Under the pieces are notes generated by a model, which searched no databases, was not told where the DNA came from, and was given only the letters and a program-made list of their open reading frames with translations. From Diploptera punctata (Eukaryota > Arthropoda > Insecta > Blattodea > Blaberidae), in NCBI GenBank assembly GCA_030220185.1, contig JASPKZ010000419.1, positions 3,367,501 to 3,431,500 of the forward strand: a DNA stretch of 64,000 nucleotides, given 5' to 3'. Position 1 is the first letter of the stretch. Each line of letters begins with the position of its first letter. Below, one piece after another: positions 22,548-34,809 of this stretch. A program made the translations under genes and the position numbers.

Positions 22548-22808
22548 AAGCTACAATAAGTACTGAAACAGTTCGAGACTCACAGATGAAGGAACAAACC
22601 CAAGCAAATGCTACAACAGAAAAAAATAATACACACCTCAATAACAACAGTAAGACAAAAAGTAACCAACGACCTCACCCCTATGCAATACACGGTCGAA
22701 CAAAAGAAAATATGAAAGAAATTCAAGATACCAAAAAACAACAAAAAGAAGAGATAAATACACCAAACGAAGAAAATAACTGGCAAGCAGATTTAGCCTC
22801 AGCATAAA

Positions 22809-25800
22809 ATGTATGATAATGAGAAAAGAACATATCTATGCCACAGATCGTACTTTATTGTCCTGTGGATAGGAATTAGCATAATGATAATACTAAGCAA
22901 TTATGCTACACTGAATATAAAAGGCTCACAAGGGAAAAATAAACAAAAAATGCTTAACACTTACATAATACAAAACGACATTGATATACTACTTCTTCAA
23001 GAGGTAAACAACACCAATCTAGATTTTATAGACCCACAATACGAATATATGGTAAATACTGGCGACAGAAACCTTGGAACAGGAATTGTTTATCGAGTTG
23101 GAATTAACGTAAAAAACATTGAAACACATTCCAGTGGTAGAATAATAGCACTGGATATAAATTATATGCGAATCTTAAACATATATCTTCCATCTGGAAC
23201 AAACCATAGGCAAGAAAGAGAACAGTTTATAAGCAAAGAACTTCCGTTTTTCCTACGCAACAGATACAACCGCTTATTATTAGGTGGAGACTGGAATTGT
23301 GTATTACACGTTAAAGACCAGACGGGAAATTATAATCCATCCCCAGTTTGGAAAATTTAAGACAAGAATTACAACTAGTAGATGCCTGGGAACATAAGTA
23401 GGTTATGGTAACATGGTACAATATACATTCCAAACACAAAATGGAGGCTACCGGCTAGATCGCTTTTATATAACTAGAACACATTCCCAAGAGAGGGGCC
23501 TATATAGAATAAAAGTTCTACCCACACCATTCTCCGACCATGATGGCGTACTACTTTCGCTAAAGGTAGATACTTATCTACCTAGATATGGAAGAAGCTA
23601 CTGGAAACTAAACGAATCTCTATTACAAATACAAGAATACCAACAACAGTTTACAGAGACTTTTGCAAAACTCAACAATAGAGCACGAAATTCAAAATAT
23701 AATATCATGCAAAAATGGATGAACATCATAAAGCCCGGTGTTAAATCATTTTATAAATATGCAGAAATACTTCGAGCACAAGATATTCGTTCGACGCTAC
23801 ATTTCTACTATAAGTTACTAAATGAACTGAACGAAGTACAAAGAACAACTGGTAATAAATGGTTAGACATTAAAAAAACAAAAGAGAAAATATGTATAAT
23901 TCATAATCAACTAATGAATGGAACAATGATACGGGCAAGAACCCCGACGGTCAGCGAAGACGAACGTTGTGCTCTTTATCACTTAATAAAAGAAAAACGA
24001 AATGGAAGAAGAAAATACATCTCGAACCTCCAAACAGCAGATGGTAAAAACATTACATCCAACGCTGAGTGTATTAGAGAAGTAGAAACATATTTTAGGA
24101 CACTATACACGGCATCAGCTCATTCAGAAACAAAAACTAAACACATACTTTCATACATAACAAGACATCTGAGTCTACTACAACAAGAACTTCAAAGCTC
24201 AATAACGGAAGAAGAAATAAAAGTAGCACTATACAGTAAAAAACAAAGACAGCACCAGGACCTGATGGATTAACATATCATTTTTTAAGAGTAATTGGAT
24301 GCTGGTGAAGGAAAACTTAGTGGAACTCTTTAATTATATTCTAGAAAATGGAACGGTGGTAGACGGGTTTGGAGAAGGAATAATAACACTTATACCTAAA
24401 ATCAAGAATCCAAAAAATATATCAGACTTCCGACCAATTACACTGTTAAATACAGACTACAAATTATTCATGAAAGTATTAGCCAATAGACTTAAACCTG
24501 CCTTTCAAAATGTGTTAGAAATTGGTCAAACGTGCAGTATACCGAACAAAACGATAATACACAACCTGACATGCATAAGAGATACAATTTTATATTATGA
24601 AGAACATCAAGAGGAAAGTGTTGCCTTACTATCAGTAGATTTTAATAAAGCATTTGATCATGTCAATCACCAATATTTACAAAAACTAATGGAACATATC
24701 TGCATTCCAGAAAAAAATCAGTAAAGCTATTATGAATATTTACAAAGGTTCATACAGCTCAATCCAAGTAAATGATTTCTTCACACAACGCATTCAGTCC
24801 GACAAGGATGTCCATTATCAATGCTATTATTCTCCCTAAGCATTGGGCCTCTAATACGAATGTTACATCAGAAGATGTTTCAGACACCACGACAAAGTAC
24901 GCCACTATTCATTTCCAGAGTATATGCCGACAATGATTTGATACTGCTGCAAAATGCAGATGATTGCAGTAAAATCCCACAGATAATACAAACATATTGC
25001 GAAGCCTCCACGGCAAGTCCTAACCTAAAAAAATCTTTCACGCTGACTCTAGGCATATGGCCTAACACACAAACATGCTGTAACATATCGATAACTAAGG
25101 AAGAAAAAAATTAGGACTAACAGTATGTGCTTCCTTTAATGAGATGATTGAAAACAACTGGGCAAAAACAACAGCGATAGATAGAGTAAAAATGTTCACA
25201 CAAATACAAAGAGAACTGAACTTAATGGCAAGAATATGGAATGTTAATCTATTTTGTCTATCAAAATTGTGGTATTTGGCACAAATTATACCCCTTCCAA
25301 TAAAATATGCCAACATCCTGGAACGAGCGGTTAGATATTGCATATGCAAAGGATATTTATATAAATTAAAGGAAGAACAACTATACCTACCATATAAGAA
25401 ACGTGGCCTACAATTGATAGCGGTCAAAGAAAAATCTCAAGTCCTATTAATAAGGAATGTCATGAGAGCGAAAAAAGGGGAAAATGATCCGATGGACAAT
25501 GAATTTTGGAAAAATACAAATCAGCTTACTAAAAAATAAACAATCAAAATTATCGCAAGCCATGCAAGAAAATCTAAAGGAAATAGATTATGATAATTTG
25601 GAATTCTCGACAAATGATACAATAGAAACAAGAAATATCTACAAGAACATAATAAAAAAACACTCTCCAGAATCCGAATATAGTTAATACTCGTAGTTTT
25701 GCAAATAATAGATGGGCAAAAATATGGCAAAATTTACATCAAGCTAACATTCCTATAGAATGGAAATCCATAGTATACTGTTATATTAAAACAAAATTAT

Positions 25801-26221
25801 ACCCACGGATGAAAAAAAACATCGCCATAACTGGTTGGACTCTCCTGCATGCAAAAAATGCGGATACATTGATACTCTGAAACACCGATCGAGCAATTGT
25901 GGAGCAGCAAAACTAGTGTGGGAGGAAGCAAAAAATATTTTGAAGAAAATATAGCCTAACTCACAGCTACATTAATGGCACCAAACTTTATTGGGAATAG
26001 ACCCACCAACTGAAAACAAGATATTTGTCAAATCATGGATAGCAATGGGTTTTGTTTACTATCAACTTACAACAGATAATCCCAACCCAAAAAAAATCCG
26101 GGAAATGTTAAGACAAAAGTACCTGGAATTAGGAAGGAAATTCAATCTTACACAATGTGAAAACTTAAATGAACTAAAAACAATATATAAACGCTATACT
26201 AAAAGGAAAACAAACAAGTGA
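22809..26221 (+). pseudogene. LINE ORF2, APE endonuclease and reverse transcriptase, frameshifted
   Basis: The frame opens with ATG at 22809, one base after the ORF1-region stop. Endonuclease motifs are present in order: NYATLNIKG, LLLQEVNN (catalytic Glu), LLGGDWNC (about 23280) and FSDHDGVLLSL (about 23530), so this domain is conserved apart from a frameshift near 23350. The RT follows in pieces: IITLIPKIKNPKN, RPITLLNTDYKL, SVDFNKAFDHVNH and the catalytic box, which reads YADNDLILL, a YADD with one extra Asn codon (about 24925). The C-terminal region runs to 26221 through further shifts. The element would need trans help to move. Confidence 0.82.
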
Positions 26222-26318
26222 AAGACAAAGTGAATAACAGAAAATATATGCGAATTCATTTTTTTCTCTTTTGTTATAATAAAATATTGTATTATTTTTT
26301 GTAAAAATTGTTTATTGA

Positions 26319-26580
26319 GGTTAATAAAACAAAAGTATGCCCAGGAAAACAAGTAGTTTATCTACCTGAGTATCTTTCCTTCCTACACCCATATTATTCA
26401 GATTTACCATATTTCTGGGTTATTGCTATTTGGTTCAGTAAGGCTGTATATATGTCTATGTTTGGCGTTTCTAATAGTTTGATTAGTCTTGTTACATAAC
26501 TGTTTATAGTAATTGAGATTTGTGTCAGTTTTGTCGAGTCTATATTTCCGATATGTTGCGTCTCTTTCAGTCGTCAATTA
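26319..26580 (-). pseudogene. CR1/Jockey-type LINE, second part of the split copy
   Basis: The minus-strand reading LTQISITINSYVTRLIKLL ... YTALLNQIAITQ fits the linker between endonuclease and RT in Jockey/CR1-type ORF2 and leads directly into the piece at 20315-21372 once the inserted LINE is disregarded. Two stops are visible. The endonuclease itself is absent. Confidence 0.6.
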
Positions 26581-26689
26581 GTCCTACAAGTGAAGAAAAA
26601 AAACTTATCCTAGTAAACTTGTCCCGACGGGGAAAATGTATCACAGCTGTAAAAACAACATTTTTTATTTAATTCAATTATAAATGATT

Positions 26690-26925
26690 TAACCGATTAG
26701 TTTAAGGCATCATACTTTGGTTCAGAGCTGTGGGACTTTGGGCTAGAACGAGTCCCTAATTGGGAACATTTTCTCACGGAGTTCAGCCAACATGGGGCTA
26801 GTGCCATCCAGAAACATTTGGAATCTGGGGACCCATATGCTGACCACATGTCATTACTATAATGACTAGATTATCGTCCATGTAATGTGATGGCTGGCAG
26901 GCTCTCTAGGCCTGGGTGGAGGATG
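26690..26925 (+). mobile_element. SINE-B copy 4, strongly diverged
   Basis: Recognisable blocks: aaccgattagtttaaggc (A-box region), aacgagtccctaattggga (B-box region), attttctcacggag, gaccacatgtca and ctctctaggcctg. About two thirds of the family length remains. Confidence 0.7.
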
Positions 26926-26929
26926 AATT

Positions 26930-27055
26930 GGTGAACATGATTAAATGAAATTCCAATATTTGTCATGACCATCAGGTGATTTTATTAGCACCGGGTTTTG
27001 AACCCTGGACATGCCGTATACAAACTGAAGCACTATCGTTTGCGTCAACTCGTTC
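26930..27055 (-). mobile_element. SINE-E copy 2
   Basis: Minus-strand B box GGTTCAAAACCCGG and a tail aatttcatttaatcatgttc similar to the copy at 19890. It abuts SINE-B in opposite orientation. Confidence 0.5.
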
Positions 27056-28149
27056 CTTAAATATAATGTTTGTGAAGTGAAAAAATATATTTTTAGTCAG
27101 GTTTATTATGAAATAAGTTGGATTCAACAGTCCACAGTAATTCCAAGGTAATAAGTAGCAGTAATTACTGCAGCAGTAGCGATCTGAGGTGTATATTAAT
27201 TTATTCATTTGTGTTTTTTTCGGACAAATGTTTGAAAAATGCTTGCTAAGTAAATGAGAATTTGGGATGGAGATAACTTAAAATAAGTAATATTAACAAC
27301 ATGTATCACTGGGATTATGGGTACAACAGGATACTCAACTTAAATTCTACTAGCCGCCATGTTTGTTTTCTCGCAATTAAACTGGATACATGCGATTTAA
27401 TTAAAAACATATATATTTTTAAAATAAGCAAAATCGGACTATGTATTCGACTTACTGAACGCAATTCTTGCATGACAGACTTTTTCAAGAATACAACTGA
27501 GGTTTATTTTTAGTTTTTAGCGTGGGCCATAAGTTTGCTATCCTACAATCTATAGCCATATACCCAAAGCTTGTGTGAATGTTATATAAACACTATAAAG
27601 TGCATGCCGAGACAAGACATCATCATGTGGAGCCGCTGTTAAGGTGCTGAGTGAGCACCAGTCTCATGGGGACTTAAACCAGCGCAACGCTAATGAATGA
27701 TGCTTTTAACCGCTCGTTTACGGGCAGTCCAAAATCAAAGTCTGGTCCTCCACATTGGAAATTTTACGAGGGGCGGTAATCCTTTCATATAAAACATAAG
27801 ATAACTCTAAAATATAATAACCGGACTGATGGATCGGAATTAAAATAAATAAATATTAGTCGCCACAAAAAAAAAAAGATTAACCCCCACTAGCCATTAC
27901 CCATCTTTGAATACTGTACTAACTACGTAAAAAAATAACTTACTGTTTTCTTCCTGCAATAAAAAATTTATATTTTGCATAGGCAAATGTTGCAATTTTC
28001 AGACCATGTAAAGTTGTCTTGATTCTTGGTTACGGCCGAATACACGGTGAAAGAAAATAAAGATAGTCACGTCACTAGTTACGTCATAAATTAACAATAA
28101 AACGAGAAGAGAGAAACAAATTTATCAAACAAGAAAGTTAAATCCAAGC
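27056..28149. other. AT-rich DNA with one SINE-B scrap
   Basis: No gene is supported. A minus-strand SINE-B head fragment lies at 27655-27735 and is listed separately. Confidence 0.5.
27655..27735 (-). mobile_element. SINE-B copy 5, head fragment only
   Basis: On the minus strand an A-box-like AACGAGCGGTTAAAAGC and the B-box region ggtttaagtccccatgaga are recognisable. The body is missing. Confidence 0.55.
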
Positions 28150-28470
28150 AGCCGAGATGAAATTTTTAAAAGTAAAATGGTGTACTAGAATAGACCATAG
28201 AAGAAACGATTATATTCGTGAAGAACTGCAGATCTTATATTCGTGAAGAACTGCAGATCTATTCCATAAAAGAAAATATATCTAATAACAAGAAACAGTG
28301 GAAAGAACATGTAGAAAGAATGGAAGAGAGTAGATTACCAAAGAAAATGTTACATTATTTTCCCAGAGGAAGAAAGAGATATCGGACGTCCTCGGAACAG
28401 ATGATCATAGATCCATTAGTGAAGACGGAACAGGCAAACAATGTCTAAACTAGGAAGTGAAGAAGAAGAA
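28150..28470 (+). pseudogene. LINE-D C-terminal fragment with a 25-bp tandem duplication
   Basis: The translation holds EELQIYSIKENI ... KKQWKEHVERMEESRLPKK followed by a GRKR block and a GAA-rich tail (gaagaagaagaaata), as in the copy at 59375. Two exact copies of a 25-bp unit beginning ttatattcgtgaag lie at 28209-28233 and 28234-28258, probably a replication-slippage event. Confidence 0.75.
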
Positions 28471-28497
28471 ATAAAAATTATATCACGGCAACAAGTT

Positions 28498-28812
28498 TTT
28501 TTTATTCAATGCTCCAGGTTGTCATTTCGACATTTCTGTTGTTCACTCCTGGCATTGGCTTAATTCTAACCCACTTCTGAAGTTGAGGTGTCTAGAAGGC
28601 GGAGTTACGTTACCCCGATAATATGATGGGTGATAAATCATAATGAAGCGCCAGGAGAGTTCTTAAACTAAACTTAACCTAAATTCCAGACAATGGACGA
28701 CCACGGGAATGATTCCTTTAAGGAAAAATTCCTATGATTTGACCGAGAATCGAACCCGGAACCTCACGAACAGTAGTCAGAAACGCTGACAACTAGCCCA
28801 CGAGGTTGGTCA
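28498..28812 (-). mobile_element. SINE-D, full length with tRNA-like head
   Basis: On the minus strand it starts gaccaacctcgtgggctag (A-box region) and has a B box GGGTTCGATTCTC at about 28750. The body shares ctctcctggcgc, gggtaacgtaactccgcc and agtgggtta with 18371-18530, and it ends in gcattgaataaaaaaaa. The two copies define the family. Confidence 0.8.
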
Positions 28813-29726
28813 TATGTCACGGATATTAATTACTAGACATGATTGTGTTAATTAAGTTAAGTCCATTTTCAGGAGAGAAGAAAATGTTCATATATGGGAG
28901 TTAATCATCTCTTGATTCACTCTTTGTCAGAGATTGTCGCCATCTTTAAAAAAACAAACTGATTAACTTATTTTATTATCTAACTGAAACTCCTCATAAG
29001 AACATATCTTTAATTAAGTGTTATTAAGATTTATCAAAATTTTAATCTGATGTCTTATATATAATCGATTCATTACATTTTGTTTTCCTTGTATAGTGGA
29101 CAGAGGTTGTCCTTCCTTTGTGAATGTTTTATCATTTTATTATGTTAAAACTAAGATCCAACTATATGGATGTAAAATGATTTTTATTCTACGGATGTGA
29201 AACGTGGAGGGTTACCAAATAAGTAATTAACTTGCTCCAGGTGTTTACGTCGAATATTGTTATTGTTTAGCAAGCGTGACGTAAATGTACATGGAAAGAA
29301 ATGTACGGATTTATCTAGGTAGCGTGGTTTTAATTATATATTATGGGTTTCTTCTAGATTTTAGCTAGGATTAGGATAAAAGGTAAATCCGTAACCTAAG
29401 AGCGGTAAAGCTACTGGTTTATCTAGAAAATGGATCAACATCCTTAGTTAAAGGGGTGACATATTAACCAAAATGTTAACATTTTATTAAATAGAGATCC
29501 ACATTAATACAGATTATTTCTGCAATAACATTTTAGACAGCTAAAACATCAGATAATTATAGTTCCCTTTCCCATTCGATTTCAGTGAATAATATAAAAA
29601 CTGCTAAACTAATGCTTGGAGAGAATAAGAGACTAATTTAGAATGATCGATCGATTAAAAGGCAAGCATATATCTCGACATGTTGAATGGAGTTCATTAA
29701 ATCAATATTATTACTTTAGTCTAGTT

Positions 29727-29782
<56 letters not shown>

Positions 29783-30499
29783 ATTTGGGACTTAGAGTTT
29801 TTAAAAGACTAATTTTCAAATATCTTTTTTTTAAGATAAATTGAAGTTTTTCTCTTTTAACTTAGTATAAAACTTTGTCTTTTTCTGAAACAATATTTTA
29901 CACTTTAATTTATTTATAAAAGTATTTTCCTGCTGTATTGAAGATTTTCTTTCAAATCAGAAATGGTATAGATATCTTACAAAACAAACTTCATACTTAC
30001 CCTGGGTTAGTAAACCATTCCGGATCCACACAGGATTCTCGATCCAAGCTCCTAGTTCACTGGAGCCAAGACACCCCTCTCAACTCAACTACTCTCTTTA
30101 TATTCTCAATGCGTTTTCAGTTTAGCTACCTCACTGCAATATTTCCCACTATTAGGAAAAGGAATTCGCTTTCACTTTTCTACGTGTGTGTGTGTGTGTC
30201 AGAAAACAGTTCCAATGTACACATCGTATGATACATATATGTCCTGATTGAATTTATTGTAGGCCCTATCTCGTTTTTATTATATGAGTAAAAACAATAA
30301 AATATTTTAATTAGATTTATTTATCTTGTTTTTATTTATTTCAGTATTAATTTAGGCCCATTTTATAATCCCTCATTAAGTTAAGCCCGTTTTTTACAAC
30401 AGATATTAAATGTGAGATGGCCTGATATAATCTCAAATCAACAACTATGGCGCAAAACTGAGCAAGCTCCTATCGAAAAACAAAAATAAAGGGGGGGAA
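28813..30499. other. AT-rich DNA; LINE scrap and AT microsatellite
   Basis: The only items seen are a possible plus-strand RT thumb scrap at 29190-29290 (tacggatgtgaaacgtggag, YGCETWR-like) and an (AT)n run at 29729-29778. The sequence at 29045-29140 resembles 8985-9080. Confidence 0.5.
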
Positions 30500-30800
30500 A
30501 AAAGTAGCGTTGTAATGGACATACTCTGCGTAAAGGTACGCATACACTTGCGCCCCGCGCGCGCGCACCATGTTCATCAGATTTGTAAGGGGTTTTAAGG
30601 TGCGCGCGCGCCGCGCACATGCGGCACACCACGATCCACACATTGTCGGTTTTTTCCACGAACACTTTGATGGTTCACTGTTCAGATTTGGACGGGAGCG
30701 TGAGAGGTTCTTGTTTTCCGCGCGCACCTGTAGGTTTTATTTTATGAGTTATTATGGAGTGGTCAGAACAAGACATGTTAACCCTTAAATTCGCAATGTA
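30500..30800 (+). mobile_element. CpG-rich end of a DNA transposon (putative)
   Basis: A locally GC-rich patch with several CGCGCG runs (30555-30620 and 30720) in otherwise AT-rich DNA. It starts with ctgcgtaaaggtacgcatac, which looks like a terminal sequence. It ends with an ATG opening MEWSEQDMLTLKF (about 30750), which resembles the beginning of MADF/Myb-like proteins of PIF/Harbinger-type elements. The frame stops soon after. No second terminus was found. The ORFs across it on both strands are by-products of the GC content. Confidence 0.4.
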
Positions 30801-30924
30801 TCCTGTAGGATACATCAATTACTTTATTTTATTTAATATTTTTAATAAAACAGAAGAAAATGAACGAATAGAAATTACTTAACTGAAATGTGTGCTTTGG
30901 CAATTTAATTTAATTTACCACAAC

Positions 30925-31806
30925 TACAGGGACATCTCATTACTTTCAACTTCGTACAAAATTCTAACAAATATATTAGTAAGCAGACTTACTCCCTATA
31001 TTGATAACGTTCTAGGAGATCATCAATGTGGATTTAGAACAAACAGGTCTACAACAGATTTTAGAAAATAAATGGGAATATAATGGTACTGTATCTCAAC
31101 TATACGTAGACTTAAAAAAATCATACAATTCAATTAAGAGGGAGAAGTTATATAGTATCTTGCTGGAGTTCGGAATTCCTAAAAAGTTACTCAGACTTAC
31201 ATGAATGTATCTAAATGGCACAAAGAGTAGGGTGCGTGTAGGCTGTTAGCAGATACTTTTGAAATGCAGAATGGGTTGAAGCAAGGATTATTTAATTTTG
31301 TGCTAGAGCATGCCATCAAATCTTTAGAGGATGAAGAAGGCCTATAACTCAATGGTATTAATAAGTTTATGCTGATGATGTAGTACTATTAGCCGATAGC
31401 GAAAAGATACTAAAGGACAACACGCACACACTATTGAGTAACACTAAGGAAGTAAATATCAATAAAACTAAATACATGGCCACATGCAGAAATACATTAT
31501 ATAATGGGAATGGACAGCTAATGACAAACGAGAGAAATTTTGAGGAAGTGGCTGAATTCAAATACCTAGAAACAATAATCACAAATAGGAATGAGATGCA
31601 CAAAGAAATTAAACATAGGCTCAATTATGGAAATGCGTCCTATTATGCATTACAGAGACTTTTGATTTCCCAACTCCTTTCAAAAAAAGGTTAAACTGAA
31701 AATATATAAACCTATTATTCTACCAGTTATATTATATGGATGCGAAACATGGACTCTTACTTAAAGGGAGGAAAGGAGATTACGAGTATTTGAGAATAAA
31801 GTACTT
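30925..31806 (+). pseudogene. LINE-B RT fragment, lacking its 3' end
   Basis: The plus-strand RT reads, across several frames, ISLLSTSYKILTNILVSRLT, GDHQCGFRTNRSTTD, FEMQNGLKQG, LNGINK followed by a shifted ADDVV box, and EVAEFKYLETIITNRNEMHK. Homology ends abruptly at about 31806 (LRVFENKVL), before the C-terminal domain and tail. Because LINEs normally truncate at the 5' end, this 3' loss indicates a later deletion or recombination. Confidence 0.85.
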
Positions 31807-33589
31807 CCTTTTTCCTGGTATCAGCTGATCTGACTAAGTTTCGTGGTGTGGGGGATGTCCTAGGTGACTCAACATCCTTCGTCGTTTCTAGTTAGCCCAG
31901 TCGTGCTCGTAGTGTTAGATCATGTGCGTATTCGTTCTTCTTGTGCTGAGGGTGTTTACTTTTATTTTTTTTGTTTAGATTTGTTGGTTTTTTCTCTTTT
32001 TTTATTTTGTTTGTTTAAATACTATGGGTCTGCACTACCTTTTTCTTAAAAAATTCCATATGGACTTTTAGAAATGAATCAATAGTACCTTCTGGGGTTT
32101 CAATAACAAATCCTCGTTTCTTAACTAAGAATAGTATTCCTTTTTTGCTAAACTCCGAATCTTGAGCAACCATGTACATCTTTACTTTTATAATTTTCCT
32201 AGGTTCAGTTCCTCTAAATTTACTCCTAGTTAGTCGTATCTCAATGGTGCAACCAACAAAATTGTATTTTGCATTAAACTTTAAACTGCCAACCTCGTTC
32301 GTATACAAAATTTATCCTTGTTTTATCTTTTGGCGTTGCTAGATTTTAAACTGGAAACGGAAAAGAATGTTCTTATGCCTATCAATTTGTATAGCCATCA
32401 TCGACAAATATCAGTTTCTAAATCATCTTTTTTTTTCTTCACAGTACTTCAGGTGTATATATACACATAATTTCCATACTTAGATCGGTTGATATTTTGC
32501 TATATTTAGCAGCCTTAAATTTTGCCTAATTATAAGGGTTTTCTCTAGTCCCTTTCTTTATAATAGAGTCCTGGGTTCGACTGGGTGCGCTCGTCTTCAC
32601 ATCAGTCGAAAGGACATTATATAGTACACGTATTTATCATGTAAATGTTACTTATCCAATGCCGAATTAGACCTTACAATTGCCCATTAATACTCGCATC
32701 CTGAATGTCTGTCATCGATTCCTTAGGGTCTTGAGTTTAAAGCATTATTTTCCTTTCCCTACTTCTGAATTAACTGTCTCTATTTCTTAACTCTCCTTTT
32801 CCTAGTCTTAATTGTTTTTGAATTGAGATATGATTTTAAGCTACTTATGTCTGGGCAGGGATTCAGGTTTTCATTATTCATTGGTCTAATTTTCACTGAC
32901 CATCTGATCTTACTGCTATATATCAATCCACTTAGTTTAACTTCTTAATCCTTACTGATTCAATTTTGAAAGTCACGGTGATGTTACGTAACCTGAGTCC
33001 TTTGTCCTCATTCTCCCTTCTGCTGCCCTAACTTCTGATACGATGTACTTTACACTCTTACCTCATCTAACTGTTAGTTTGAATGACAAATTCTCATAGC
33101 TGATTTGTTGAACTTTTATACATTTATTTTCCGTTTTGTATACTTTATTCCCTGATTGTTTCTTTATCTACATGTATATTTAAAATTCTCTTTTTTTTTC
33201 TACTCCTTACTCCCGGGGTTTCCTTCATTTCCTATTACATAGGCCTACATATCATTTATTGGGGTTCGTTTTTTCCTTCTTTTCACTCTGAACCATTTAC
33301 CCATGTCCTACTCCAAGGGTTCTTTCCTTACTTCTTTTTTCACTCGAAACTCCTCCTATCTGCTCCTGCTTGTATCCTAGGGGCTCTAATTTACTTTAGA
33401 CTGCTTATGTGCTTAAACTTATCTACACCACCATAGGTGTTTAACCTCTCGTTTTTATGTCATCTTCTTCCCATCCATCCTAGGTCAATCTCTCCGTCTT
33501 GGCTCTACTTGTCGATTGCACAATCGTGTGTATGTGCGTTTCCCAATTCTTCTGTTCCCTCTAGTGCACTAGTTTAGTGTTTCCGGTGT
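31807..33589. other. Pyrimidine-rich plus strand, no assigned gene
   Basis: T and C dominate the plus strand. One unassigned minus-strand ORF (32015-32308) is listed separately. Nothing else was recognised. Confidence 0.5.
32015..32308 (-). CDS. Hypothetical 97-residue ORF
   Basis: Unidentified. The protein has plausible globular composition with alternating hydrophobic stretches (YNFVGCTIEIRLTRSKF, IKVKMYMVAQ, GILFLVKKRGFVIETPEG) and a basic, Phe-rich C-terminus. Its start codon is not preceded by an obvious promoter or splice site. It sits in a purine-rich minus strand, where long ORFs are easier to find by chance. It may be a fragment of a retroelement ORF1 or of a decayed gene. Confidence 0.3.
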   Translation of the reverse strand: MYTNEVGSLKFNAKYNFVGCTIEIRLTRSKFRGTEPRKIIKVKMYMVAQDSEFSKKGILFLVKKRGFVIETPEGTIDSFLKVHMEFFKKKVVQTHSI

Positions 33590-34620
33590 TATTTTGCTAG
33601 TATTAGTTATATACCCGCTAGGACCATATTCTACCTGTGCGTACATCTTTACTTCGCGGCATTTCTTTCCTCTTTCTCACCACCGGCGAATTTTCTCTGG
33701 CATCCTGTCCTTACGGGGAGGCCCTAGACATCTCCTCGAGCTGTGGCCTCGAAGACATGGAATGGGACCTGTCATTTCCATTCGTGTCGATGGTGGCCCG
33801 ATTTATGCCCGCCTCCGTTTCCGCTTTCCCTTGCACTACCTGTGTCGAGTGAGCCAGCGAGGTCGTCGCGCTGCGACCTTGAAGACAAGGAATGGACGTC
33901 GTCTCCCTTTGGTGGCACGGATTCCTCCGCACTGCGGCCTCAAGGAGGAGGACGAGTCGATCCATTCTTATCGACAGTGGCACGAGATCCCCCTAACACC
34001 CCTCTCTAATTCTGTTTCCTCAGAATTTTCGTTTTCAATTATCCAATCCATAGGGAGGGCCAGTTGGGCTCCTCGGACGACGGCCTCATCAACTGAGCGG
34101 ATTTTGATCCTATACTCTTTGATGGTGATCCTCCTATTGCCCATCATCACTCCCTAAACCCGGGTATCAAATAATGTTTATTTCCTCCGAGACTCCGTGT
34201 TCTCGTTCAAGATTCGTTCTCCGATGCTAAACTATATGCTGTTGTTACATGGTCCTAAACGTCAGTGCCAAGTCGGAATGGTTTTTAGGTTTTTGGCCAG
34301 TGCCCAAGGATCACCGAGGTGGCATGTGACTCCAGATCCTTTTATTACGGGGGTGTCCCACCTTTCCAACTTGCACACTCCCTAACTCCTCACTATTTCT
34401 GTCTCTCTCATCTGTGCACTGTTTCTCATAAGGTCGCTGTTCGCATCTCTATCCCAGTGGCTCTAGCCTATCCCAGGCCTCCTCCTTAGGGAGGAAGTCC
34501 CCAGTGGCTCTAGTATATGCCAGGCCTCCTTCGAGGTAGTATGCCTCCCTTGCTTCCTATCCTGATTCTCTGTTTCTCTTCTAACTCCTTGTGGGTTTCT
34601 GTGTGATTTCCCTAACATCA
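33590..34620. repeat. GC-richer block with diverged internal repeats
   Basis: Base composition changes to moderate GC. Related segments recur: ctgtggcctcgaagacatgg / ctgcgaccttgaagacaagg / actgcggcctcaaggaggag, each followed by a ggtggc- or agtggcac-like block (33738-33990). A second pair, agtggctctag ... ccaggcctcct, lies at about 34453 and 34501. Both strands have ORFs up to 187 codons, but none has a recognisable domain. It may be part of an unidentified retroelement. Confidence 0.45.
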
Positions 34621-34761
34621 CTTAGCCAAGATTGACCTAGGTTTCAGTCTATTCGCTCGTTTTTATCTTGATATGGTTCCGAGTGATTTGTAGGCCCCAG
34701 TCTGGCGAGCCTTAAATCGATCTAGTGGTCATTTACTATCTAAATAAGTTCCAAATCCCAT

Positions 34762-34809
<48 letters not shown>

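Larger units (their letters stand above)
21380..26311 (+). mobile_element. L1/Tx1-like LINE, nearly full length, inserted in a CR1/Jockey LINE
   Basis: About 4.9 kb with a 5' leader, ORF1 (gag-like, zinc knuckle) and ORF2 (endonuclease plus RT), ending in an AT-rich 3' end. TTATTGA occurs at both borders (21373-21379 and 26312-26318) and is the likely target duplication. The flanking minus-strand CR1/Jockey frame reads across it (LTSI ... HFTSTCFTH). The plus strand is strikingly A-rich, as is usual for L1-related elements. Clade assignment rests on the RT (RPITLLNTDYKLFMKVLANR) and the EN style. Confidence 0.8.

Noticed and set aside
33594..34157. 187-codon plus-strand ORF
   Set aside because: Located in a GC-richer repetitive block with equally long overlapping ORFs on both strands; no domain, and composition looks like a by-product of low stop-codon density.
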